This document shows positions 36,337 through 46,771 of a DNA stretch of 64,000 bases, piece after piece; position 1 is the first letter of the stretch, and every line of letters begins with the position of its first letter. The DNA comes from Ascaphus truei (lineage: Eukaryota; Chordata; Amphibia; Anura; Ascaphidae), in assembly GCA_036426205.1 (NCBI GenBank), contig CM071568.1, positions 228,310,897 to 228,374,896 on the forward strand, read 5' to 3'. The position numbers were made by a program, and so were the translations under genes. The notes under the pieces were generated by a model. It was not told the DNA's origin. It did no database searches and saw only the letters and a program-made list of their open reading frames with translations.

Positions 36337-36800
36337 AAATCACATATTTTGTGGTGAAAAAAAGGGGCAACATATAGAAGCAAATTCAACAATGGGATTC
36401 TTTCTTTGTCAAATTATGTTCTTTTATGCAATAACGTGGCTGCCCTAATTAAATAGTACAATTCCAAAGTGCGGGGAGACGGTTTCAGGTGAGGAGAATC
36501 CTGCTTGTGCAGCCAACACAACATAGAAAACAGATTACTCAAAGTGCAGGTCCCCTCTAGGACAGAGGTACAAAGTAGAGATCTACTCACAAGTTCATAA
36601 TGAAGTTCTCCATTTAATATGACAGCCAAGAATAATGGAATAACAACGTTTCAGGTCCCGTATGGACCTTTCATCAGGTCATAAAAAAATCACATATTTT
36701 TTGGTGAACAAAAGGGGCAACAAATAAAAGCAAATGCAACAATAGGATTCTTTGTCAAATTGTGTTATTTTATGCAATAATGTGGCTGCCCTAATTAAAT
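36337..36800 (-). mobile_element. Short hammerhead-bearing insert between ~115-bp direct repeats
   Basis: 36337-36454 and 36687-36800 are direct copies (about 90% by eye; one has a 4-bp indel) beginning AAATCACATATTTT and ending GCTGCCCTAATTAAAT. Between them lie 232 bp (36455-36686) not present elsewhere in the window. At its right edge, on the minus strand, is a well-formed hammerhead-like motif. It resembles a small non-autonomous retroelement with a long target duplication, or an insertion followed by local duplication. Confidence 0.7.
36640..36682 (-). ncRNA. Hammerhead-ribozyme-like motif, intact CTGATGA core
   Basis: Minus strand, in order: ATGAC (36682-36678), CTGATGA (36677-36671), one extra A, stem II AGGTCC/GGACCT with loop ATACG, GAAAC (36652-36648), with ACGT forming a palindrome, U as the cleavage-position nucleotide (36645), then GTTAT (36644-36640), which pairs with ATGAC over five positions including one G-U. 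The core, stem I and stem II therefore all match the hammerhead pattern. Stem III has no loop and would need a second molecule. Not tested for activity. Confidence 0.65.
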
Positions 36801-37104
36801 TCAGTCAAGGGAAAAAATAGGAATATGAATATTTGAAAATTAAATGGCATTAAAAAAATGCTTACTGAAAATCTGTACAAAATATATACATGCATATCAA
36901 TTCAATAGAAATATATACTTGTATCCCTATGTAGTATACTCGCCAGTTATGGTTTGTACATAAAACAAAGAAAGAAATACAGTAGGTGTCTGAAAATACA
37001 TTAGAATTTAAATATCCTATTTAAATACTCTTTTAAAATGTCCAGTGAAATTTGTCAAAATTGCTGGTACAGAGGAATATTAACCAATCATGACACAACT
37101 ATTA

Positions 37105-37274
37105 GGCTGCGCTTATACTGCCGGCGACATCAGGCTACGGTCACTGGAAAAATCAAATTGAGATGACTTCCAAGCCGTCGCGCTGTCCCATTGCACTTAC
37201 TATAAACACACGCGACGGCGGCAATGCATTTGTTTTGACGTGACGTCGCTGTCGCCGGCACTATAAGCGTAGCC
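37105..37274. mobile_element. PIF/Harbinger-type MITE, 170 bp
   Basis: TTA at 37102-37104 and 37275-37277. Termini GGCTGCGCTTATACTGCCGG and, reverse-complemented, GGCTACGCTTATAGTGCCGG form a TIR of about 24 bp. No ORF. Confidence 0.88.
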
Positions 37275-37280
37275 TTATAA

Positions 37281-37786
37281 GGGCCGTTTTATAGTGGCGG
37301 GTGCGCGCTACGCGGTGCGCACGCGCGGAATTTTAGTTGGCTGACGTCTATAGAAGGGCCGTACGCGCGCACAGCAGGGAGAGGGGAGCCGACAGACAGT
37401 GGCGAAGATGAAGAAATTAATCTTTTCGTGCCACTGCCTGCGCCCAAATGTATGTATTAGTGTGTATGTGTGTGTGTATGTATGCGTGGATGCGTGGATG
37501 TGTGTTTGTATGGATGTGTGTGTTTGTATGGATGTGTGTGTGTGTGGGGGGTAAATAATTGCACAAATAAAAATAAAAAAATTATTAAACTTTTTTTTTA
37601 TTTAAAAAAATCTTACTTAAGACTTAATTTCACTCACACAACTTACACACACATATACACACACATACACACATATACACTTACCTGCAGCTCCCAGCTC
37701 TATATACACGGAAAGCATGCGGCACGTGCACGCGCGTTCGCATAGGAACGCGCGGCTGCACAGCCGCATGCTGTATAGAACGGGCC
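37281..37786. mobile_element. PIF/Harbinger-type MITE, 506 bp
   Basis: TAA at 37278-37280 and 37787-37789. Termini GGGCCGTTTTATA and, reverse-complemented, GGCCCGTTCTATA. The subterminal parts are rich in CGCG (GTGCGCACGCGCGG; GCACGTGCACGCGCG). Short GT and CA runs lie inside. Directly abuts the previous MITE. Confidence 0.82.
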
Positions 37787-37789
37787 TAA

Positions 37790-39499
37790 AGCAGTTTAAT
37801 TCGGTATTGAGGTGTAAAAAATATAACTTAGGATATAAAAATCTTGGATGGTAACAGACCTTTTCAATATATTTTGCATGGGGATATTTGAGTGTCTTTT
37901 ATGCATTAATGCGTGCCACTTAAAAATGCATCTTTAAAATCCCAGTGAAAAGGTTTGATTGTACGAATATTGTGCCAGCTTCAATGTACTTTTAACTTGT
38001 ATTAGAAGTCATGCTATGATATGGCTTTAAAGTAATTTTAAAAGGATTAGTCTTTCCAATCTGCTGGGGATCTTTATAACCTTTACAAACTGAAAAGTCT
38101 GCAGTTTTCCAGAGGTTGTAATTTACAGTGAATATATTACCGTTCCTTATTTTAAGGTCATTGCAGCTTCTCATATATTAATATACCAAGGTGGTGACAT
38201 GGCAAAGTTAATCAAAGTGCTTCTTATAAATGCCAGAGGCAATGCCACATTTAACAATTCTGTATAACACGATGGGACTGATTTATAGTTTGCAGTGGAG
38301 TCATAGTGCATACTCATTGAGCAGGCACTAAATGGCAGTCTGCGCCTCAAAAAGATAAGGCCCTGATTTTGAGTTGGCCAAAAATAGGTGCAAACTTCTT
38401 GGCGTGGTTCGCGTTCAAGGCCACCAACAGGTGTGCAGGGGGACAGTCTTTTGTCCGGGGTCCGGTGAGTCAGGGGGCCCTGGGCATCCCTGCTGGTCGA
38501 CGGTTCAATTGAGTTGTATTTATAGGAGAGCAAATCAGGCAGCTCATTTAATAATGTCAGCCAGACCCTGGACTGAAGGGGCCTTTATCATGGGCAGGGA
38601 TTAGATAATAATATAACCAACTGCACAGCATGGGAAAACCGTGATTGAATTTTAATTGCTGGCTTGTACAGATGACGGACAGACCATCCGGGATCTGTGT
38701 GGTTTGTGTTGTACTCTGTGTGTCTTTCTCTGTCATAATGCCCCATTTGTGTGAGTGAGTCCCAACACCCCACCTGCCTTCTAGTTTTCTTCTCCTTTCC
38801 TCCCACACCTGATGCCTCCCCGCTATCCCTGCGCCCCATAACTTCCCCCCACTCCTTTGTCCCCATACCTCCCTCCGAGTGCTCTGATGCACCCACATAG
38901 ACCTGCCTGTGAGCCTACAGTATAGAACCAGGCTTAAAGGAACCTCTGCTCCGCCGGCCACCACACTTAGCCCTTGTAGTCGTGGATGATAATTCCCATT
39001 GACTTCATTTGTGATTTTTGGTTTGGAAACAGCCTTAACAGCCACATCAAACATTATAGAATAAGAACCTAAATCAGGTTTAATGTGGGCGACTTATCAG
39101 GCTTCTGGCTGCCAAGCATGCAGTTTTACAGCTAAGGGACAGATGCATCACCCAAATTAGGTTATTTTGCTACACTACAGTACCTTGTATAAGCAAAGCA
39201 GTCCAATGCTATACTATTTAACTGTACAAATTACAGTACACTACAATAATATGTAAACAGATGACGCACATTAATAAGAATACTAGGGGCTAATTACACA
39301 AGGCAGAAAAGAGGCGCAGTACGGACTAGAGTTGCTAGTCAGAAAAGTATGATCATTTTCTTAAAAGTTGAACTGTTTTAAATTACAAAAGGCATTCTTG
39401 TCCCCACTTATTTAAACTTATATTTTTATTATGATTTTCAAATATAGATGGGAAGGAGTACAAAGAAAAGAGGGAGGGGGGGGGGAACAACCATTTTGT
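37790..39499. other. No gene recognised
   Basis: The longest frame (38557-39054, minus) has no domain I recognise and looks compositional. Confidence 0.5.
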
Positions 39500-41773
39500 A
39501 ACATAATTCTTACAATAATTCACATTCCATAGCATACAGCATTTTATAAACAATTTATAAATAGCCTAACCTACTGTACTCTTCTCACTCCCATATCCTC
39601 TTTCCTATTGAGGGTAATTCCCTTTCCAACATCCCAGGGATCCCGAACCCTATAGATCATCCTTGTAGGGTGATTCAAGAATGAGGCGACTCTCTCCATT
39701 AATTGGACATCATTAACCCTTCTAATAACCTCTCTTCTAGAGGGCGGAAGCGTCTTCTTCCACGCTGTTGCTACGCAGCGCATCTAGCCACTGGTAGAAT
39801 ATGCAGAATCAATTTAACTGTATAGTGGTTCACACCTTCCATAGGCTTAGCTGTAATAATTAATATTGGGTCTAGCGGAATCTTGATCCCCGTCACATCT
39901 TCTATTAGCCTCACAACTTTTCTCCATTATATCTGCATTACTGGACAAAACCCCCATATATGTGCTAGGTCCCCTATCTGTCCGTATCCCCTCCAACATC
40001 TATCAGAAGCCTCCGGAAACATTTGCTTTAACCTTTTTGGAGTGTAATACCAGCGCAGCAGAATTCTATAAATATTCTCTTTTGTCACTGTACATATAGA
40101 GGTTTTACCCACATTCTCTGATATATCTACCAAATCCTCTCTTGTTAAAGTATTTCAGTCTGGAAATCCAGATCCCACTGGTCCATATATTTATGGGTCG
40201 AGGAATCCTTTTGGGGGATTAAACCTTGGTAAAGAGATTAAATCAGGCCTTTTTGGTATTTTTTAGTTTTACATAAATCTTCAAATCATGTGCATCTAGG
40301 GAATTACTCCTCATAAAAACCTTGACAAACAAAATGTCGGACCGGCATATATTTGAACATCTCAGTTGGCGATAGGCCGTATTTCCTCATCACTTCCTCA
40401 AATGACATCAACTTGTCTTTTTCTAATAAATCTCCAGTCTCTAGAATCCCTTTGTGTCTCTTTCAAAACCTTGAACCTTGTAATCCGGTAAAAACCCTGG
40501 GTTGCCAAACAGAGACATAAGTCTAGATGGGGTTGACATAACCTTATACTTCTTTTTTGCCAGCTGCCATATTTTCAAGGTAAACCCGATTACCACCGGC
40601 TCAGATTGTCTCACAGGCCCAGCACCGGAACTCGACCATAACAAAGAAGACAAACCGACCGGGCTTTTAAGCGAGCTCTCCAAGTCCACCCAAGCATAAG
40701 CCCCTCTCGGGGAGTACCAATATACCATTTGCCGCATATGAGAGGCTATATAATAGTTTTAAATATTTGGTATGGCCAAACACCCTCCTTCCTTAGACTC
40801 CAACATGATTGACATGGCGATTCTCGGTTGTTTATGTTTCCAAATAAATTGCATAATTCGATTTTGAATTTCTTTTATATTTGTGTGTGGGACAGATATT
40901 GGTAGTGTCTGAAAATAATACAGAAGTCTGGGGAGGAGGATATTCATCTTAACAGCGGTTATAAACCCTATCCAGGAGGGTTCCAAGATTGTAGGTGTTG
41001 TTTTATCTTTGAGAAAAGCACAAGGTAGTTATATTTATATAGTGAATTCTAGTCTAGTCTAGTAGTAAGGTGTATCCCTAGATATTTTAGATGGGTCATT
41101 TTCCACTTGTAGTCAAAGTGCCATTTAAGAACCTTAACCTCCCTTTCCGTTAACGTTAAATTTAGCGCTTCCGACTTTCCTACTTTGACTTTGTACCCAG
41201 ATAGTATGACAAAGAAAGGACATATAGTCCATCCACGGTGCAGCAGAAACGAATCACAGGCTTATAACATATAACATCCAATAAATCCCTTGTATAACGG
41301 GTAATAGCAATCTTGATCCTGGGTGTCTAAGTCCTTATAAAGCTGCTCCAATATATTGAATAGGAGTACTGACATGAAGTGTCATCATAACCTATAGTTC
41401 ATAAACTTGTGGCCGCCAAATCTAACAGGCTTAAAGTGGGATTTATAGGGTACTGGGGAGACACAAATACCAATGGTAGAGTGTCCCCTTTTAACCAACC
41501 ACACTTAGATAGAGCCACAGAACATATAGGTAACACAGTCAGTAAACAGCCAGGCAATACCACAGTACACTCACTGTTTGTATGAAGTGAAAGAAAACAA
41601 CAGGAACTCCGTGTGAGCGTGCATCCAACTTGATAGAAGATCAGGAGAAGAACAGCCTCTGGGGAGGAAAGTGGAGCACTGCGCTGGGCTAAAGTACAGG
41701 AACCAGCACACCATAGGTTAAAAACGACTTTATTAAGTGACTAGGGGAGACACCAACAGTGGAGCAACCACCC

Positions 41774-41812
41774 ACTCTGACGCGTTTCGGGCTAGGCCCT
41801 TTGTCAAAGAGT
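41774..41812 (-). ncRNA. Hammerhead-like motif, left arm
   Basis: Exact inverted counterpart of the motif at 43071-43109; see that entry for the layout. Confidence 0.5.
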
Positions 41813-43070
41813 ATAACCCCAATATAAAAAACAAACATTTATATACACAATTTACCTAATAGATTGCGTCCTTCACCAGAAGTGACGTCAGCGGAACAAG
41901 CCGAGGGTCTCGCGAGACTTACCAGTACAACCGGAGTCTCCGGAGACAAACAGAGTAGATCTCACTGCGGCACCTGGCTTGGAGGACGCGTCAATACATA
42001 AACAAGGACAGTGTGTCCGGATCACGTCCGTAACCGGAAGTGACGTCAGTTCCGAGAACAATACAAGATATTGGACGGCATAGATTCATTCAATGTAAAC
42101 AGTATACATAAGTTATAGACCTGATAAAAATTGACAAACGTTAAAATTATATTAACGCTGATTATATTAACATTTCCCCTGGGTTCTTGATGTCATATAT
42201 TATTTGTTTTTTCATTCTGTCACCACACACATACCATGTGTATATTATATTATGTCTCTAGGTCATATAGATTACTGATATTCACTCATGACAATTTTTA
42301 TCAGATCTATAACTTATGTATACTGTTTACATTGAATGAATCTATGCCGTCCAATATCTTGTATTGTTCTCGGAACTGTATGGATTGAGTATTTTCTCCT
42401 ATGTTGGTTATATAGAGAGATATTTACCTATTTAACAAAAAGGTTAACAATTCTTTGAATTAGAGATTTATTTATGGGTATATACCTCTCTATCAACCAC
42501 CATTCCTTTTCCCCTTTTTTCTTTTATTTTTTAAGAAATAAGTGTATTTTATTATGACTATTATGTATACATTCAGCATGGTATTTCTTTCCCTACCTCC
42601 CCCTAGTCTTTTCCCTACATCTTATGTGAGGTTATTGTATCTCCATTTTATGATTAGACAAGTGCCATTCTTGCCTTTTGATATTGTGGGTGACTGCTGA
42701 TTATGTATGCATACTAGTTGATATGATGATTATGGCACGTCCTCCAAGCCAGGTGGCGCTGTGGGGTCCTCCTTGTTTGTTTCTTTGAGACTCCAGTGAT
42801 ACTGGCAAGTCTTGCGAGACTCTCGGCTGGTCCCGCTGGCGTCACTTCCGGTTACGGACGTGATCCGGACACACTGTCTTTGTTTATGTATTGACGCATC
42901 CTCCAAGCCAGGTGGCGCAGTGAGATCTACTCTGTTTGTCTCCGGAGACTCCGGTTGTACTGGTAAGTCTCGCGAGACCCTCGGCTTGTTCCGCTGACGT
43001 CACTTCTGGTGAAGGACGCAATCTATTAGGTAAATTGTGTATATAAATGTGTTTTTTATATTGGGGTTAT

Positions 43071-43109
43071 ACTCTTTGACAAAGGGCCTAGCCCGAAACG
43101 CGTCAGAGT
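43071..43109 (+). ncRNA. Hammerhead-like motif, right arm
   Basis: ACTCT (43071-43075), core TTGACAA (two changes from CUGANGA), one extra A, stem II GGGC/GCCC with loop CTA, GAAA, palindrome from ACGCGT, C at the cleavage position (a GUC triplet), then AGAGT (43105-43109), which pairs perfectly with ACTCT. Stem I, stem II, GAAA and GUC are all in hammerhead order, but the two core changes should disable cleavage. TATATAAAT lies about 30 bases upstream (about 43040). Confidence 0.5.
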
Positions 43110-43660
43110 GGGTGGTTGCTCCACTGTTGGTGTCTCCCCTAGTCACTTAATAAAGTAGTTTTTAACCTATGGTGTGCTGGTTCCTGTACTTTAGCCCTGC
43201 GCAGTGCTCCACTTTCCTCCCCAGAGGCTGTTCTTCTCCTTTGTACCCAGATAGCTCCCCAAACCCACTAAGAACAGATTGCAGATTCGGGAGAGATATC
43301 AAGGGGTTAGATATACAGTAGTAAGAATAACATCCACAAAGAGTGATATTTTGTAACACTCATATTTTATTTTAATCCCTTGTATATTTGGGGAAGTTCT
43401 GATTGTAGTTGCGAGGGGTTTGATTGTCTAGGCAAAAAGATGAGGGGAGAATGGGCACCCCTGTCTAGTCCCATTCTTAAATGTTATTAGATTCCTCTCT
43501 ACCCCCTGGAATCTTCAAAGTGGCTGTTGGTGTCTGATAGAGGGAGCAGACTCATTGTAAAACAAACCCAGAAATCTGAATGCCTCTAACGTTTTATCCA
43601 GGAAATCCCATTTTATCTGAATTATATATGACATGGTTAGTGCAAGTTTGTTCTATTTTT

Positions 43661-44042
43661 TTTTATGTATATTCAGAACCACCTTGTCCTTCAAAACTTA
43701 AAAATAATTGTTATGCATTTGTGTTTTCTTTCTATATTCAAATCTGGTTGGTTATTTAAAATGGTAATATATGCATAAACAATTATCACCATGAGATATT
43801 CCTGTCTGAGCTCCTGCTGATTTTTTTGATTGAAATGTTAAATAAAACATAACATATAGAATAGTATTGTGGAGTCAGTATTAAAACCTATGATTTTTAA
43901 AAGCTGAATTAGCGCATAATGCACTCAGCTGAATTTAGCTGCAAAAGATTAATGGGCTGATTGTAGTGGCTCCAAATTTGTTATTGCTAAATCGGGTTAA
44001 AAAAACTTCTGCTGTATTTAGTACATCAGAGCAATAACAAAG
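43661..44042. other. No gene recognised
   Basis: AT-rich. AAAAAACTTCTGCTGTAT at about 44001-44018 is the left half of an inverted repeat with 44096-44113. Confidence 0.55.
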
Positions 44043-44084
44043 CAGTAACGTTTCATGAGAATCCTGTCCCTTCCTCCGACCATA
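44043..44084 (-). ncRNA. Degenerate hammerhead-like motif inside a hairpin
   Basis: Minus strand: CGGAGGA (one change from CUGANGA), a weak GGGA/TCTC stem, GAAAC with palindromic ACGT, then U. It is flanked by the inverted repeat 44001-44018/44096-44113. Weak stem I. Confidence 0.3.
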
Positions 44085-45510
44085 TACACCAGGTGTATAC
44101 AGCAGAAGTTTTTTGAACTCCATTTAAAGTCTCCTGTGTGCTACCTCTATCTCCAATTTCTACTACATGTATGTGGATCCAGCCTTGAGAAGCCGGGGTC
44201 AACAGAGGGTGAGCACCAAGGAGGAAAAAACGTTTTATTATTTATATCTTTAAGCATTGGTGTGCCACGTATATACCTTCATTATTGCTGAATCGTATGT
44301 TTTGGAATGCTCACAAGAAGCAGAATGAAATGTGTAAAAAAAACAGTATTATCTTTTGCAAATCGCATTTTCTAAACCGCTTCTATAAAAAGTGACAAAC
44401 CACCCGATTTGTACTTGCTTGTTGGGTCTGACACTGGTACCCCCTTCAATACAAGGGCTGATTGGTCTTAAGGATATATTTTAGGATGTATGACTCATTT
44501 AAATATACTTGGTATAGATATTAGCATATCTCACAGGATACCTCAAGTATGTTCTTTTTTCAGCACACATATATCTCTCCCTAATTTATTTGGAGGGAGT
44601 TTTTAGGGGTATATATACACAACTGGAAAACCAATTAGGCTAGAAAGTCCATCTAATCGTCCACCACCCACAGGGCCTATTTCAGGCTTTGGAGAGAAAT
44701 TGCAATTCCTATTTCTCCTGGTTTGAGGTAGTAAGAAAAATATACGAGTTGTTTAGGAGCAATTTGGCCGTTTGCACTGTTCGTAGCTACTAGAATACAT
44801 CGAGTTTGCAAAAAAAATCAAATTTTGGTCATTCCGCACGGATTTGCACAGCCAGATTGAAAATACTTCTAAAAAAAGCCTTTTTCGCATAGTTTGGACA
44901 TGTGAAAAGAGCTTAGAGAATAGTAAAACATGCAAATTCACTTCTAAAGTGTACTTTAGAAGCGAGTTCTCACAATTCGGAGCTAGTAGAGTAGGCCCCT
45001 GAGGATCTTACTTCTCCAGCACAGGAAAGCAGCTTTACAGCATTTTTAATAAGGGCCTAAGGAAGGTGCCATGTATTGTCCATGGATGGCTGAAACATTT
45101 GAGCTTATTCAATAGTGACAATTTGCACTACCGCATGGAAACTCCCATCCAAGTCAAGTTTTAGTTAATAACGTGTATATATAAAGGGCTAAAGTACGGT
45201 ATGACAAATCCATGACATTAAATTTCCAATGTACAGTAAAGCTACAATCTATTGTTACAAAAATGACATTGAATTTGCATTGTAAAACTACATTCTATAG
45301 TTACAAAGGTAACAGTAATTTTTGCATCTGTTGAAGCTTTGCTTTAATGCTGGTGCCGTATTTAACAGAAGCGCTATTTAGAACAAGCATCATACACGCG
45401 TGTTATTTTGTGTGTTATTTCACTTTAACAGGGGTAATGGCAACTGCTTCATCTGTAATCTCTGTTGTTCAACAGGATTTCTCAGAAATTATTATAATAT
45501 TTTATGTCTG
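44085..45510. other. No gene recognised; one weak hammerhead-like relic
   Basis: A relic at about 45053-45104 (plus) has CTAAGGA, a CCATG/CATGG stem, GAAAC and ATTTG. Near 44750-44995 a segment ends GAGTAGGCCCCT, resembling Harbinger-type ends, but no partner terminus was found. Confidence 0.4.
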
Positions 45511-45987
45511 TGTAGCAGGGTACCCTCCATTGCCTCCTCCCTGGCAGTGGTCCCGTCGCGTGCGAGGGTTTAGTGAGCTGTGTCGGCCTTGTGGTTGGTG
45601 CAGCCACATACATATGGACTACGTGTAAAGCAGTGGCCATCTGGAGGTTGGCGCTGCAAGAGGAGGAGGTCCTGTTGTTCAGGATATACTCTGCGGACTG
45701 GAGACGGCATGGCAGTCCTGACAGAGACAGTGAAGGGAGAGGTAGTGTCCGGGGAGCTAGTCAAGCCCCTGGACTAAGCCAGACCTGTTCCCCGTAGGCC
45801 CCAGGTAGTTTCCCCTACATGTTAGTGGATGTATTGTAGGGCCAACCCATAGTAAGGGACTTGCCCCTAAAGTATACGGACGACTCGGCGGAGCCGACGG
45901 AACCACAGCGGAAGATTCCCCAGGCCTGGTGGAATCGATTCCGCAGTACTACCAGATGTAAGGTGAGAAGGGGATTGTGTTGGAGGC

Positions 45988-46477
45988 TGTTGCAGGGTAC
46001 ATGCAACTACACACGCAGGTTCTTTGGATAAGGCTTATTTATTTGAGCCTTAAAACATACAGCACACCAAAAACAAATAGCTTCACATCAGCAAACAAAA
46101 AGAAAAACAGCTTTTTCTTCAGCAGAAAAACATAATATCTTCTTTTTAGTAGACAGAGTAAAATAGGTTCTCTTTAGCAGACAAACAAAAATAAGGCCGC
46201 TACTCTTTTGTATGCAGGAGACAGACAGTTCATCACATAAGTACTTTGCAACACAGACCTTACAGCAGTAATCTCTTCAGCACTTTTAGTCCTATCTCCT
46301 CACCAGCCAGGCATGTATGCACATCCTGGGGTTTCTAGCACACCTTGATTAGGCAGCTGGGATTTCAACTAATTGCCATGAGCTTCCCAGCTGAAGTTAA
46401 CCTCATCACTGCTGCACTGCAGACTAAACATATGTCTGCCAGGCATATAGCTGGTGGTTTTTATTTACCCTGTCACA
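45988..46477 (-). repeat. 3' LTR of the Gmr1-type element
   Basis: 490 bp, TGTTGCAGG...TGTCACA on the plus strand. AATAAA on the minus strand at 46038-46043 is the likely polyadenylation signal. Confidence 0.95.
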
Positions 46478-46771
46478 TTCCTCCCCTGTTAGTGTGTGGC
46501 TGGGGCTACGCACGGCTGAAGCCCGACCATCCACCCCTTCTCTAGAAAAGAAATCAGCATTTGCGTTCTCTTTTCCCGGCCTGTGCTGAATCTCAAATGA
46601 GAAGGGTTGGAGGGCCAAATACCACCTAGTTAATCTAGCATTGGAATCTTTCATACTATTTAACCACTTCAGTGGAGCATGGTCCGTCACCAGAGTAAAA
46701 TGGACTCCTGCTAGGTAATGCCTTAAAGCCTCGATTGCCCTCTTTACTGCGAGGCATTCCTTCTCAATCAC
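46424..46771 (-). pseudogene. pol: RNase H part of pol (shifted frame)
   Basis: RNase H removes the RNA strand of the RNA-DNA hybrid during reverse transcription. This frame continues the domain begun at the end of the RT frame: IEKECLAVKRAIEALRHYL, then DHAPLKWL and RPGKENANADFFSR. It is one frame away from RT; an 8-T run on the plus strand (46779-46786), one base longer than the reading frame wants, explains the shift. The frame runs into the LTR and stops at 46424. Confidence 0.88.
46478..46490 (-). promoter_or_regulatory. Polypurine tract
   Basis: Minus strand ACAGGGGAGGAA directly precedes the 3' LTR. Confidence 0.8.

Larger units (their letters stand above)
41189..43254 (+). mobile_element. 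Inverted-arm element with 16-bp TSD inserted in L1
   Basis: CTTTGTACCCAGATAG occurs at 41189-41204 and 43239-43254, flanking a 2034-bp insert. The insert has a tail (41205-41644), a left arm (41645 to about 42140), a short middle, and a right arm (42288-43238) that ends at the target duplication. The right arm has extra DNA at about 42381-42740 and a partial tandem copy of a CCTCCAAGCCAGGTGGCGC module (42738 and 42901). Each arm carries one hammerhead-like motif. No ORF. The layout mirrors the Penelope-like insertion at 6353-8812, so a Penelope-type origin is inferred, not shown. Confidence 0.8.
39500..43660 (-). pseudogene. L1-type LINE ORF2 remnant, split by an insertion
   Basis: ORF2 of L1-type LINEs encodes an endonuclease and a reverse transcriptase. 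Only the RT and C-terminal parts remain, in two pieces: 43239-43660, then 41204 down to about 39500, on the minus strand. The upstream piece reads NGTRQGCPFSPHLF (RT motif), a decayed FADD-type active-site region, then LISLPNLQSVLSGFGELSGYK. The lower piece continues with KSEALNLTLTEREV and KYLGIHLT, then LLPRLLYYFQTLPI and IWKHKQPRI (40759-40986), and FCPVMQI near the C-terminus. Stops and frameshifts are frequent. The endonuclease and ORF1 are missing. The 41205-43238 element interrupts it. Confidence 0.85.

Noticed and set aside
44750..44995. A complete Harbinger-type element ending GAGTAGGCCCCT
   Set aside because: No opposite terminus or TWA duplication found at the left; the internal similarity is direct, not inverted.
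45988..46477. Possible envelope gene after RNase H
   Set aside because: The RNase H frame runs directly into the polypurine tract and LTR; there is no space for one.
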